Position numbers and translations under genes: made by a program | NCBI GenBank assembly: GCA_013816645.1 | Contig: JACDEC010000103.1 | Coordinates: forward strand, 1 to 8,679 | DNA length: 8,679 bases | Source: Planctomycetota bacterium | GTDB lineage: Bacteria; Planctomycetota; UBA11346 | Direction of reading: 5' to 3' | Shown: positions 1 through 6,630 of the stretch, one piece after another | Layout: every line of letters starts with the position of its first letter | Numbering within the stretch: the stretch's first letter is position 1 | The notes under the pieces: generated by a model | Databases searched by the model: none | The model's input: only the letters and a program-made list of their open reading frames with translations | Told to the model about the DNA's origin: nothing

Positions 1-2
1 CC

Positions 3-1280
3 CGCGCATCGCTGTTCACCGCGATCCACGCCGCCGCCGGCGGCACCGAGGCCCCGGCGCTGCCCGCCGCCGAGCAGCAGCTCTACCGCAGCGTCAAGCA
101 GCTGGTCGACGACCGCCGCGCCGCCAACGAGCAGGTGCGGCAGCTACGTTCCGAGGTCGCGCGCCTGCAGGCCGAGGGGCGCACGCTGCTCGAGGAGGTC
201 GCCGAGCGCGACCGGCGCATCGCCAAGTACGAATTCGGCCAGCCCGACGACAGCGACGAGGACGAGCGGCTGAGCATCTACCGCAAGGCCTTCGCCGAAC
301 TCGGCGCCGGGCGCGACGGCAAGGTCTTCCTCGACCGGGTGCGCGAACTCGAACGCATCATCACCGTCGCAGCAGTCGACGAGAAGCAGGCGCTGTCGAT
401 CCTCGACCGCCAGGGCGCCGAGATGGTCAAATGCCTGCAGGAACTGCGCGCGGTGCTGCCGATCGGCGAGGAGCCCAAGCGGCTGCGCCCGCGCCTGCTG
501 CTCTCGTCGCGCTACGACTTCAAGACCCTGCCCGGCCACGCCCAGGCGATCCGCGACGCCGGGCGCGACCTGCACGGCTACCTCGCGCGCGCGCGTTGGG
601 CCCAGGGCGTGCAATCCCTGGCCAAGGACCTGCCCAAGCTCCAGCGGGTCTTCAAGGAGATGGTCAAGCTGGTCGGCGACTGGCGCGAGCGCCTGGGCGA
701 ACCGCCGCCGGCGTCGTTCAGCGTGCGCATCGACATGGGCTCGGCGATCGTCAGCCTGCCCGCGCTGCTCGCCACCGACCTCGACAGCGTGCTGCGCCGA
801 CGCGGCAAGGTCGCGACCCAAGCGGCGGCCGACATCGTGCCGGTGCTCGACGAGGTCGTGACCCTCTACCACAAGAGCCTGGAGAAGGCCCGCGGCGAGG
901 CCATCCCGCGCGACGAAGCCGGCAAGCGCGAAGGCCACAACGGCGCGCTGACCCGCCTGGCCGGAGAGCTCACCAAGTTCGGCGGCATCCTCGAGGCCGC
1001 CTTCGCCGAAGCGGTGACCGTCGACTTCCAGCTCGACGAAGCGCATCTCGCGCTCATGGCCAACGACCACCTCATGCTGCTGGCGCTGCAGCAGCTGGAC
1101 GTCGCCTGCGACGTCATCGCCGTGCTGCCCGGCGCGCCCAAGAGCGACTTCGCCCCGGTGCCGTCGAGCCGCGGCAATCTCGACAAGTTGCTGGTCGCGG
1201 CGCGCACCCGGGTCGGCTGGCTCGAAGACGTGGCGCGTTACCGCTACCAGGGGTCGCAGGGGGCCGAGGCGGCGGGCTGA
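3..1280 (+). CDS. Large coiled-coil/helical protein of unknown function, 5' end missing
   Basis: The reading frame is open from the first complete in-frame codon at position 3 to TGA at 1278-1280, so 425 residues are visible and the true start lies left of the window. The internal GTG at 135 is only the first start-like codon inside the window: the 44 codons before it have the same GC-rich third positions and already form a helix. Visible residues 24-78 are rich in E, R, K, Q and L with heptad-like spacing (LYRSVKQL, VRQLRSEVARLQ), a likely coiled coil. An acidic patch (DDSDEDE) follows, then mostly amphipathic helix to the C-terminus. The visible part has no membrane segment, enzyme motif or nucleotide-binding motif. 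I do not recognise the family. A structural or scaffold role would fit the coiled coil, but this is inference. The coding call is confident; the function is unknown. Confidence 0.85.
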   Translation, partial: RASLFTAIHAAAGGTEAPALPAAEQQLYRSVKQLVDDRRAANEQVRQLRSEVARLQAEGRTLLEEVAERDRRIAKYEFGQPDDSDEDERLSIYRKAFAELGAGRDGKVFLDRVRELERIITVAAVDEKQALSILDRQGAEMVKCLQELRAVLPIGEEPKRLRPRLLLSSRYDFKTLPGHAQAIRDAGRDLHGYLARARWAQGVQSLAKDLPKLQRVFKEMVKLVGDWRERLGEPPPASFSVRIDMGSAIVSLPALLATDLDSVLRRRGKVATQAAADIVPVLDEVVTLYHKSLEKARGEAIPRDEAGKREGHNGALTRLAGELTKFGGILEAAFAEAVTVDFQLDEAHLALMANDHLMLLALQQLDVACDVIAVLPGAPKSDFAPVPSSRGNLDKLLVAARTRVGWLEDVARYRYQGSQGAEAAG

Positions 1281-1344
1281 GATTGAGGGAATGTCGCTCA
1301 CTGCGGGTCGATTGAAGGGGCGAAGGGCTGGCGCCGGGTCCGGA

Positions 1345-1373
1345 CTGACAAATCGTAAGATCATTTATATATT
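1345..1373 (+). promoter_or_regulatory. Sigma70-like promoter for the 78-residue protein gene
   Basis: CTGACA (1345-1350, one mismatch to TTGACA) is followed by a 17-nt spacer and TATATT (1368-1373, one mismatch to TATAAT). The stretch 1361-1380 is the most AT-rich spot in a very GC-rich window. Transcription would start near 1380, about 90 nt before the chosen start codon at 1473. An ATG also sits at 1380, almost exactly at the predicted transcription start, so a leaderless longer form cannot be fully excluded. Confidence 0.65.
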
Positions 1374-1460
1374 GTAGTTATGACTCTCGTCCTGCGCCGC
1401 TGTGAGGGGGTGCGGATGTTCCCTGGCGTCATCGGCCTCGCCCCGGATGATCCGCGCGAC

Positions 1461-1466
1461 AAAGGA
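1461..1466 (+). promoter_or_regulatory. Ribosome binding site that selects the start at 1473
   Basis: AAAGGA lies 6 nt upstream of ATG 1473. The in-frame ATG at 1380 would add 31 residues. That extension has many more codons ending in A or T (about 8 of 31) than the body of the gene, where such codons are rare. The site and the codon use together favour 1473. Confidence 0.7.
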
Positions 1467-1472
1467 TCACCC

Positions 1473-1709
1473 ATGACGCCCAAACAGTGCGCGGCCAAGC
1501 TCCTCCTCACCCTCCACCAGTCCGGCGGCAAGACGCCCACCCAGTTGACGCGCGAAGAGATGACCGATCTCCTGGGCACCCGGATCAGCGACGAGAAGCG
1601 CGTCAAGGTGCTCGAGTTCGTCACCAAGATCGAATCGCCGTTCGTCGAGCGCGTGACCAAGATCTCGGGCGAGGCCGACGGCGCCGCCGAAGGCAGCAGC
1701 GGAGCCTGA
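1473..1709 (+). CDS. Small conserved-looking protein of unknown function, 78 aa
   Basis: A 78-residue basic-to-neutral protein starting MTPKQCAAKL. It has no signal peptide and no membrane segment. It looks like a small helical domain: helix at residues 3-17, a TPTQLTREEM turn, helix through SDEKRVKVLEFVTKI, then a low-complexity tail (GEADGAAEGSSGA). The single Cys at residue 6 does not form a metal motif. The spacing of hydrophobic residues resembles small helix-turn-helix or SAM-like domains, but I see no diagnostic residues and do not assign a function. The start at 1473 is chosen for its Shine-Dalgarno site and uniform GC-rich codon use; the same frame is open back to ATG 1380. The gene sits alone between its own promoter and a strong hairpin terminator, so it is probably transcribed as a single-gene message, as is common for abundant small proteins. 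Confidence 0.8.
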   Translation: MTPKQCAAKLLLTLHQSGGKTPTQLTREEMTDLLGTRISDEKRVKVLEFVTKIESPFVERVTKISGEADGAAEGSSGA

Positions 1710-1715
1710 GTCTCG

Positions 1716-1741
1716 CGATCGTCGCCATCAGCGCACGATCG
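1716..1741 (+). repeat. Short inverted repeat just after the small gene
   Basis: CGATCGT (1716-1722) and ACGATCG (1735-1741) form a 7-bp perfect stem around a 12-nt loop. It lies 6 nt after the stop codon and immediately before the much stronger terminator hairpin. It may be an accessory 3'-end structure, but a 7-bp stem built on the palindrome CGATCG can occur by chance. Confidence 0.35.
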
Positions 1742-1746
1742 ATGCT

Positions 1747-1785
1747 CACACGACGGAAGCGGGCACCGCCCGCTTCCGTCGTGTC
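1747..1785 (+). terminator. Strong hairpin terminator after the small protein gene
   Basis: The left arm ACACGACGGAAGCGGG (1748-1763) is exactly complementary to 1769-1784. A further C-G pair (1764/1768) gives a 17-bp perfect stem with a 3-nt loop. A weak T-run (GTTT, 1786-1789) follows. The hairpin lies about 40 nt after the stop at 1709 and about 95 nt before the transporter operon. It should end the small transcript and insulate the operon. The poor U-tract is usual for very GC-rich genomes, where stem strength matters more. Confidence 0.8.
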
Positions 1786-1846
1786 GTTTCCGGGGACGAG
1801 CACGCCGCGCTGCTTGAACGCCGCCAACGCACCGGGAGGAGAGGAA

Positions 1847-1873
1847 TTGCGCCCCACCGGCCCGCTCTAGGCT
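1847..1873 (+). promoter_or_regulatory. Possible promoter placing transcription start at the SBP start codon (leaderless)
   Basis: TAGGCT (1868-1873) fits the TANNNT form of a -10 element and ends 7 nt before ATG 1881. TTGCGC (1847-1852) could be a weak -35 with a 15-nt spacer. No Shine-Dalgarno site lies within 20 nt of the ATG. The only purine-rich site (GGGAGGAGAGGAA, about 1834-1846) is roughly 35 nt too far upstream. A transcript starting on or next to the ATG would explain this. It rests on position and a weak consensus only. Confidence 0.35.
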
Positions 1874-1880
1874 GCGGCCC

Positions 1881-3848
1881 ATGGATAAACTCAAGGTCGC
1901 GTTGCTGGCGCTGGTCGCGCTCCTGTTGGTGGTGCAGATCATCGACCGCTCGCGCGAGCCCGCTCAGCTGGGGGCGTTGAAGCAGTCGGTCGACCAGTTG
2001 AACGAGACGCTGCGCCGCGGGGTGGTCGCCCAGGTGCCCGCGGGCGGCGCGACGCAGCAGCCGGTCGCCCAGGCGCCGGTCAAGGATCCCGCGCGCGACG
2101 GCAACCCCAAGCTCGGCGTCAACTTTCTCATCCCCTACGACCGCTCGTATTTCCGCGCCGACCAGGTGAAGGGAACGCTGCGCCTGTTCGAGGAATCGCC
2201 GAAAGGCCTCAATTGGATGATCGAGAACTCGGCCACCGCCGCCGACGTCCACGGCCTGGTCAACGACAGCCTCTGCGATCGCCCTGCCCTGCATCCCGAA
2301 CAGTGGAGCGAAGTCCTCGCCACCGCCGTGGTGATCAGTGACGACTACAAGACCTACACCTTCACCATCCGCCCAGGCATCACCTGGCAGGTGCCGACCC
2401 TCGCCAAGGACATGCCCTGGCTCGCCAAGCCGGTGCCGCTGACCGCGGGGGATTTCGCCTTCACCCTGCAGATGATCAGGGATCCGCAGGTCGAATGCCC
2501 CCAGCTCAAGGTCTACTACGAGGACATCGACCGTTGGGAGACGCCTGACGACCAGACCCTGATCGTGCGTTGGAAGCGCAAGGTCTACACCAGCCTCTCC
2601 GCGACCATGGGGCTGATGCCCACGCCGCGCCACGTCTACGGCAGTGACCGCGACGGCACGCCTTATCCCGGTGAACAGCTGGGCGCGCAGTTCAACAAGC
2701 ACTGGTTCGACCAGGCCCGTCAAGCCATCGGCGTGGGCAATTACGTGCTCGAGGCCTGGGAGCCGGACAAGACCATCTCCTTCCGGCGCAATCCCGACTA
2801 TTGGGGCGCTGGTCAGCATTTCGAACGCATCGAATGGGACGGCGAAGTGAAGCAGCCGGATCCCCAGCTCGTCGCCTTCAAGAACGGTCAGGCCCACTCG
2901 CACGGGCTGCGCCCCGGCCAGTACAAGAGCGAGATCCTCGACCACAATGAGCGGCAATTCGCCGCGCTCGACCCCAAGGATCCCAAGGCCGGCCGAGCCG
3001 GCAGCCTCGGCTGGGAGCGGGTCAAGAGCATCGGCTTCTCGTACATCGGCTGGAACATGCGCACCCAGCTGTTCGCCGACAAGCGCGTGCGCCAGGCGAT
3101 GAGCCACGCATTGCCCAAGCAGCGGGTCATCGATGAGGTCTTCTTCGGGCTCGGCGAACCGATCCTCAGCGACGTGCACCCCAGCAGCCAGTACGCCAAC
3201 AAGGAGTTGAAGGCCTACGACTTCGACCTCGCCCGCGCCCGCGCACTGCTCGAGGAAGCGGGCTGGCGCGACAGCGACGGTGACGGCGTGGTCGACAAGG
3301 AGATCGCCGGCGAGCGCCTGCCCCTGTCCTTCAAGCTCAAGTACTACGCGAACTCCGCGGAATGGGATCGCACCCTGGCGATCTTCCGCGAGCAGCTGCG
3401 CACCATCGGCGTCGACCTCCAGGCCCAATCCTTCGAGTGGAAGGAGCTGCTGCGCATCTACGAGGAGCGCGACTTCGACGCGGTGGTCGGCGCTTGGCGC
3501 ACCGATTTCGACATCGACTACTTCCAGCTCTGGCATTCCAGCGAAGCCGACAAGCCGGAGTCTTCGAACCACTGCGGGTTCAAGAATCCCCGTGTCGACC
3601 AGCTTGCCGACGACCTGCGCACCACCTTCGACACCGCCAAGCGCGTGGCGATCGCCAAGGAGATCCAGGCGATCATCCACGAGGAGCAGCCCTACACCTT
3701 CTTCAAGGCCAGCGAGGGCATCTTCGTGTGGCAGAACCACGGTGCGCCTTCGCCACGCCCGCGCTGGCTCGATGGGGTGACCGAGGCCTTGGACAAGCTC
3801 CATCCCCTGCGCAGCCGCTCGTCCCAGTACTGGCGCTTCAAGGAGTAG
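1881..3848 (+). CDS. Membrane-anchored family 5 (DppA/OppA-type) peptide-binding protein of an ABC importer
   Basis: A 655-residue substrate-binding protein that should capture peptides or a similar solute outside the inner membrane and pass it to the two permeases encoded next. Residues 5-21 form one hydrophobic helix (VALLALVALLLVVQII) with no lipobox Cys and no clear cleavage site, so it is probably a membrane anchor. A short coiled-coil-like stretch (about 28-46) and a Gln/Ala/Pro linker follow, and the SBP fold starts near residue 98. Family 5 landmarks are SDDYKTYTFTIRPGITW (153-169), TAGDFAFTLQMI (188-199), GVGNYVLEAWEPDKTISFRRNPDYWG (about 284-309), the VRQAMSHALPKQRVID helix (403-418), GWRDSDGDGVVDKE (461-474, an acidic loop common in the family) and the QLWHSSE segment (549-555). 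The usual length is about 520-600 residues; the excess is at the N-terminus. ATG 1881 is the only usable start: an in-frame stop lies at 1815-1817 and no ATG, GTG or TTG follows it. The ligand cannot be read from the sequence; dipeptides, oligopeptides, nickel complexes or sugars are all known in this family. Confidence 0.93.
   Translation: MDKLKVALLALVALLLVVQIIDRSREPAQLGALKQSVDQLNETLRRGVVAQVPAGGATQQPVAQAPVKDPARDGNPKLGVNFLIPYDRSYFRADQVKGTLRLFEESPKGLNWMIENSATAADVHGLVNDSLCDRPALHPEQWSEVLATAVVISDDYKTYTFTIRPGITWQVPTLAKDMPWLAKPVPLTAGDFAFTLQMIRDPQVECPQLKVYYEDIDRWETPDDQTLIVRWKRKVYTSLSATMGLMPTPRHVYGSDRDGTPYPGEQLGAQFNKHWFDQARQAIGVGNYVLEAWEPDKTISFRRNPDYWGAGQHFERIEWDGEVKQPDPQLVAFKNGQAHSHGLRPGQYKSEILDHNERQFAALDPKDPKAGRAGSLGWERVKSIGFSYIGWNMRTQLFADKRVRQAMSHALPKQRVIDEVFFGLGEPILSDVHPSSQYANKELKAYDFDLARARALLEEAGWRDSDGDGVVDKEIAGERLPLSFKLKYYANSAEWDRTLAIFREQLRTIGVDLQAQSFEWKELLRIYEERDFDAVVGAWRTDFDIDYFQLWHSSEADKPESSNHCGFKNPRVDQLADDLRTTFDTAKRVAIAKEIQAIIHEEQPYTFFKASEGIFVWQNHGAPSPRPRWLDGVTEALDKLHPLRSRSSQYWRFKE
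3840..3845 (+). promoter_or_regulatory. Ribosome binding site for the first permease, inside the SBP gene end
   Basis: AAGGAG is a near-perfect Shine-Dalgarno core. It abuts the SBP stop codon (TAG 3846-3848) and lies 6 nt before GTG 3852. It supports this GTG as the permease start and suggests coupled translation of the SBP and permease genes. Confidence 0.8.
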
Positions 3849-3851
3849 GCC

Positions 3852-5396
3852 GTGCTGGCCTACGTCCTGCGTCGCCTGCTGCTGATGGTGCCGACCTTCA
3901 TCGGCATCCTGATCATCAACTTCGTCGTGCTGCGCATGCAGGGGCCGACGCTGAAGGACGAGATCAGCCAGGGAAGTTCGCAGGGCGGCGAAGGGCAGAA
4001 GATCGAACGTGGCATCGCCAGCCTGGAGAGCTTCATCGCCCGCTTCGAGCGCAGCGGCGCGAACCTGCCGTCACTGGTCAACACCCGCGGCTTCGCCGAC
4101 AAGGCGGACGCGGTGCGCTGGTTGCGCGCTGGCGAGCGCCGCGCCGGGATGACGCGCAAGGAGGAGGCCAAGCGCGCGCGCTCCGAGCTCGATCTGTGGT
4201 TCCTCGGTCGCTGGTACGCGGAGCCGCTGCAGGCGGTGCTCGCCGACAATGCGCTCGCCGGGCTGCACGGTCCGGCCAGCGTCGCCTTTTCGTACGCCGC
4301 CTACATCCCGGTCCAGGCCGAGGATTATCCGCCATCGCTCAGCGCCGAGCAGAAGGCCGAGCAGACGCCGGATGAGCTGGCCGAGCGAGAGGAACGGATG
4401 CGCCGCCTCGGCGGCATCGTGGTGCGCAATGCCGAGCTGCGCGATCTGCGCGTCAGTTACCACAACGGCGAGGCCGGGTTCGTCACCGACGATCCCGAAC
4501 TCGCCGCCAAGCGAGCCAAGCTCCTGGCCTGGTACGAGCGCCACCGCGAGGACTTCGCGCACTCGGGCGCGCGCGCCTGGCGCGACCTGGTCGTGGCCAC
4601 CGGTTTCGTCAAGATCATGGGCGGTTTGTTCACCGGCGACCTGGTCTCGCAGTCGCGCAACCAGAACGTCTACGAACTCATCGCCGATCGCTGGCAGATC
4701 TCGTTCTGGCTGAACTTCCTGTCGATCCTCAGCGCCTACGCGATCGCCATCCCGCTCGGCATCCGCTCGGCTCGCCGCCAGGGCAGCCTCGAGGACCGGG
4801 TCACCACCAACGCGCTGTTCCTGGCCTGGTCGCTGCCCTCGTTCTTCGTCGGCACGCTGTTCCTCTACCACTTCTGCACGCCGCACGGCGGGCGCGATCC
4901 CTGGTTCCCCAACCGCGCCATGCCCGCGGACGCCGACACCCTGTGGATGTCGACCCCGCGCTACCTGCTGACCCTGGGCTGGCACTGGTGCCTGCCCCTG
5001 ATCGTGCTGTGCTACGGCAGCTTCACCGTGCTCTCGCGCTACATGCGCGGCAACCTGCTCGAGCAGCTCGACGCCGACTACGTGCGCACCGCGCGCGCCA
5101 AGGGCGTCGGCGCCGATGCGGTGGTCTACCGCCACGCCCTGCCCAACAGCCTGATCACCATGATCACGCTCAGCGCCGGGCTGCTCGCCGAGTTGTTCGG
5201 CGGTTCGGTGATCGTCGAGAACATCTTCAGCGTGCCCGGGCTGGGCACCCTGCTGCTCGACGCCGCCAAGCAGAACGACGCGCCGCTGGTGATGGCCTCG
5301 ACGGTGATCTCGGTGTCGCTGCTGCTGGTCGGCATCCTGGTCGCCGACCTGCTCTACGGCGTGGTCGACCCGCGCATCCGGAACCGGCATGCCTGA
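3852..5396 (+). CDS. DppB/OppB-type ABC importer permease with a large extra extracytoplasmic region
   Basis: First inner-membrane channel subunit, 514 residues against roughly 300-340 for DppB/OppB. Residues 1-28 are the classic opening (VLRRLLLMVPTFIGILIINF, first membrane helix). The family then has a short periplasmic loop, but here residues 30-250 are a hydrophilic, helix-rich, charged segment with no membrane helix. The standard core resumes at GDLVSQSRNQNVYELIADRW (262-281). Membrane segments follow near 284-303, 321-340, 378-395, 433-458 and 483-504. The EAA loop that contacts the ATPase is seen at 408-437 (DYVRTARAKGVGADAVVYRH, with Gly418 at the conserved turn). The C-terminus VVDPRIR is typical. 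By the positive-inside rule the insert should face the SBP side. It starts at GTG, 3 nt after the SBP stop, with a strong Shine-Dalgarno site, and overlaps the next gene by 8 nt. The family call is secure; the role of the insert is unknown. Confidence 0.93.
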   Translation: MLAYVLRRLLLMVPTFIGILIINFVVLRMQGPTLKDEISQGSSQGGEGQKIERGIASLESFIARFERSGANLPSLVNTRGFADKADAVRWLRAGERRAGMTRKEEAKRARSELDLWFLGRWYAEPLQAVLADNALAGLHGPASVAFSYAAYIPVQAEDYPPSLSAEQKAEQTPDELAEREERMRRLGGIVVRNAELRDLRVSYHNGEAGFVTDDPELAAKRAKLLAWYERHREDFAHSGARAWRDLVVATGFVKIMGGLFTGDLVSQSRNQNVYELIADRWQISFWLNFLSILSAYAIAIPLGIRSARRQGSLEDRVTTNALFLAWSLPSFFVGTLFLYHFCTPHGGRDPWFPNRAMPADADTLWMSTPRYLLTLGWHWCLPLIVLCYGSFTVLSRYMRGNLLEQLDADYVRTARAKGVGADAVVYRHALPNSLITMITLSAGLLAELFGGSVIVENIFSVPGLGTLLLDAAKQNDAPLVMASTVISVSLLLVGILVADLLYGVVDPRIRNRHA

Positions 5397-6630
5397 TACC
5401 GCGATGACCCTGCAATCGCCGTTGCGACTGGCGCTGCGCCGCGTGTGGCGCCAGGGCGGGGCGCGCTTCGGCGCCGCCGTGCTGGCGATCATGCTGTTCG
5501 CTGCGGTCTACGCGCCGTTCCTGGCCGGCGACGTCGCCCTGGTCTGGCGCGACGCCGACGGCTGGCGCCTGCCGATCCTCAGCGATCTCTTCAACAAGAG
5601 CAGCTACGGCAAGCACCACGATCTGCTCTTCAATCTCGCCGCGCTGCTTCTGCCGGTGCTGCTGTTCACGGGTTGGCTGCTGCGCCGGCGCTGGACACTG
5701 GCGCGGCGCATCCTGCTCGGCTGCCTGGTCGTCGCTGTGGGTTGGGGGCTGTGCCAGCTGCCGCTGCTGCCGTCCGCCAAGGGCTGGTCAGCGATCTGGT
5801 CGCTGCGCGGACCGGCGACCGAGACGGTTGCCGTGGCGACCGAAGCTCGGGCCGCGGACCGTGCGGTGATCGCGGTCTTTCCGCCGGTGCCGCACCGCTT
5901 CGACCGGCCGTACGCCGGCGCCGTGTTGCGCGCGCCCCTGGAGCGCAATCCGGTGACCGGCGCGCGTCTCTGGCTGGGCAGCGACGCCAACGGCAAGGAC
6001 GTGCTCGCCTACCTGCTGTTCGGCGCGCGCATCAGCCTGACCATCGGCCTGGTCGCCACCGGCATCGCCATGGTCATCGGCACCATCCTCGGGGCGATCA
6101 GCGGGTATTTCGGCGGCAAGACCGACCTGCTCATCCAGCGCGTAGTCGAGATCATGATGTGCTTCCCGACCTTGATCCTGGTGCTGTCGATCGTCGCCAT
6201 CCTCGGGCGCGACATCTTCGTCATCATGCTGGTGCTCGGGCTCACCGGCTGGGCGGGCACCGCGCGCCTGGTGCGCGGCGAATTCCTCGCCCAGTCGGTG
6301 CGCGATTACGTGCTCGCCGCCGAATCGCTCGGCCTGCCACGCTGGCGGATCATGTTCCGGCACATCCTGCCCAATGCCCTGACCCCGCTGCTGATCAGCG
6401 CCACCTTCGGCATCGCCGGCTCGGTGCTCACCGAGAGCGGGCTGGCCTTCATCGGCCTGGGCGACATCAACGCCGCGAGTTGGGGCGTGCTGCTCGACCA
6501 GGGGCGCTCGTTCATCCGCTACCCCTGGATCATCTACGCCCCGGGCATCGCGGTGTTCCTGCTGGTATCGTCGCTCAACCTGGTGGGTAGCGCGCTGAGC
6601 GACGCTCTCAACCCGAAGGGCGCGCGATGA
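5389..6630 (+). CDS. DppC/OppC-type ABC importer permease with two extra hydrophobic helices
   Basis: Second channel subunit, 413 residues against about 280-330 in the family. Residues 26-45 are the normal first membrane helix (FGAAVLAIMLFAAVYAPFLA). Two additional hydrophobic segments follow at about 79-98 and 107-127, then a soluble stretch (130-193). The conserved core begins at LGSDANGKDVLAYLLFGARISL (196-217), equivalent to the family's LGTDxxGRDVLSRLLYGARxSL. Core membrane helices lie near 218-238, 258-286, 331-350 and 381-402. The EAA loop is at 307-326 (YVLAAESLGLPRWRIMFRHI) with Gly315, followed by LPNAL. The first ATG (5389) overlaps the end of the upstream permease by 8 nt, which suggests translational coupling. 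A second in-frame ATG at 5404 would shorten the protein by five residues; neither has a strong Shine-Dalgarno site. The two added helices form a pair, so the topology of the core would be unchanged. Confidence 0.93.
   Translation: MPDTAMTLQSPLRLALRRVWRQGGARFGAAVLAIMLFAAVYAPFLAGDVALVWRDADGWRLPILSDLFNKSSYGKHHDLLFNLAALLLPVLLFTGWLLRRRWTLARRILLGCLVVAVGWGLCQLPLLPSAKGWSAIWSLRGPATETVAVATEARAADRAVIAVFPPVPHRFDRPYAGAVLRAPLERNPVTGARLWLGSDANGKDVLAYLLFGARISLTIGLVATGIAMVIGTILGAISGYFGGKTDLLIQRVVEIMMCFPTLILVLSIVAILGRDIFVIMLVLGLTGWAGTARLVRGEFLAQSVRDYVLAAESLGLPRWRIMFRHILPNALTPLLISATFGIAGSVLTESGLAFIGLGDINAASWGVLLDQGRSFIRYPWIIYAPGIAVFLLVSSLNLVGSALSDALNPKGAR
6615..6620 (+). promoter_or_regulatory. Ribosome binding site for the ATPase gene, inside the permease end
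   Basis: GAAGGG lies 6 nt before ATG 6627. The start overlaps the permease stop as ATGA (6627-6630), a standard arrangement for coupled translation. It supports ATG 6627 over any internal start. Confidence 0.6.

Noticed and set aside
144..1364. Minus-strand open frame over the coiled-coil gene
   Set aside because: The plus-strand frame continues to the left edge with a coherent helical pattern and GC-rich third positions. The minus frame has the biased composition of a shadow.
3343..3384. Calcium-binding EF-hand-like motif DSDGDGVVDKE in the SBP (residues 464-474)
   Set aside because: The encoding bases are about 3270-3302. Such acidic loops (GWxDxDGDGxxDK) are common in family 5 SBPs and do not by themselves indicate regulatory calcium binding.
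1746..3803. Long minus-strand open frame (685 codons) opposite the SBP gene
   Set aside because: It is antisense to a protein with clear family 5 SBP motifs. Its translation is a low-complexity run of V, L, D, A and G typical of the complement of GC-rich codons.
4071..5492. Minus-strand open frame opposite the first permease
   Set aside because: It is antisense to an unmistakable DppB-type core with an EAA loop; no family motif in the minus translation.
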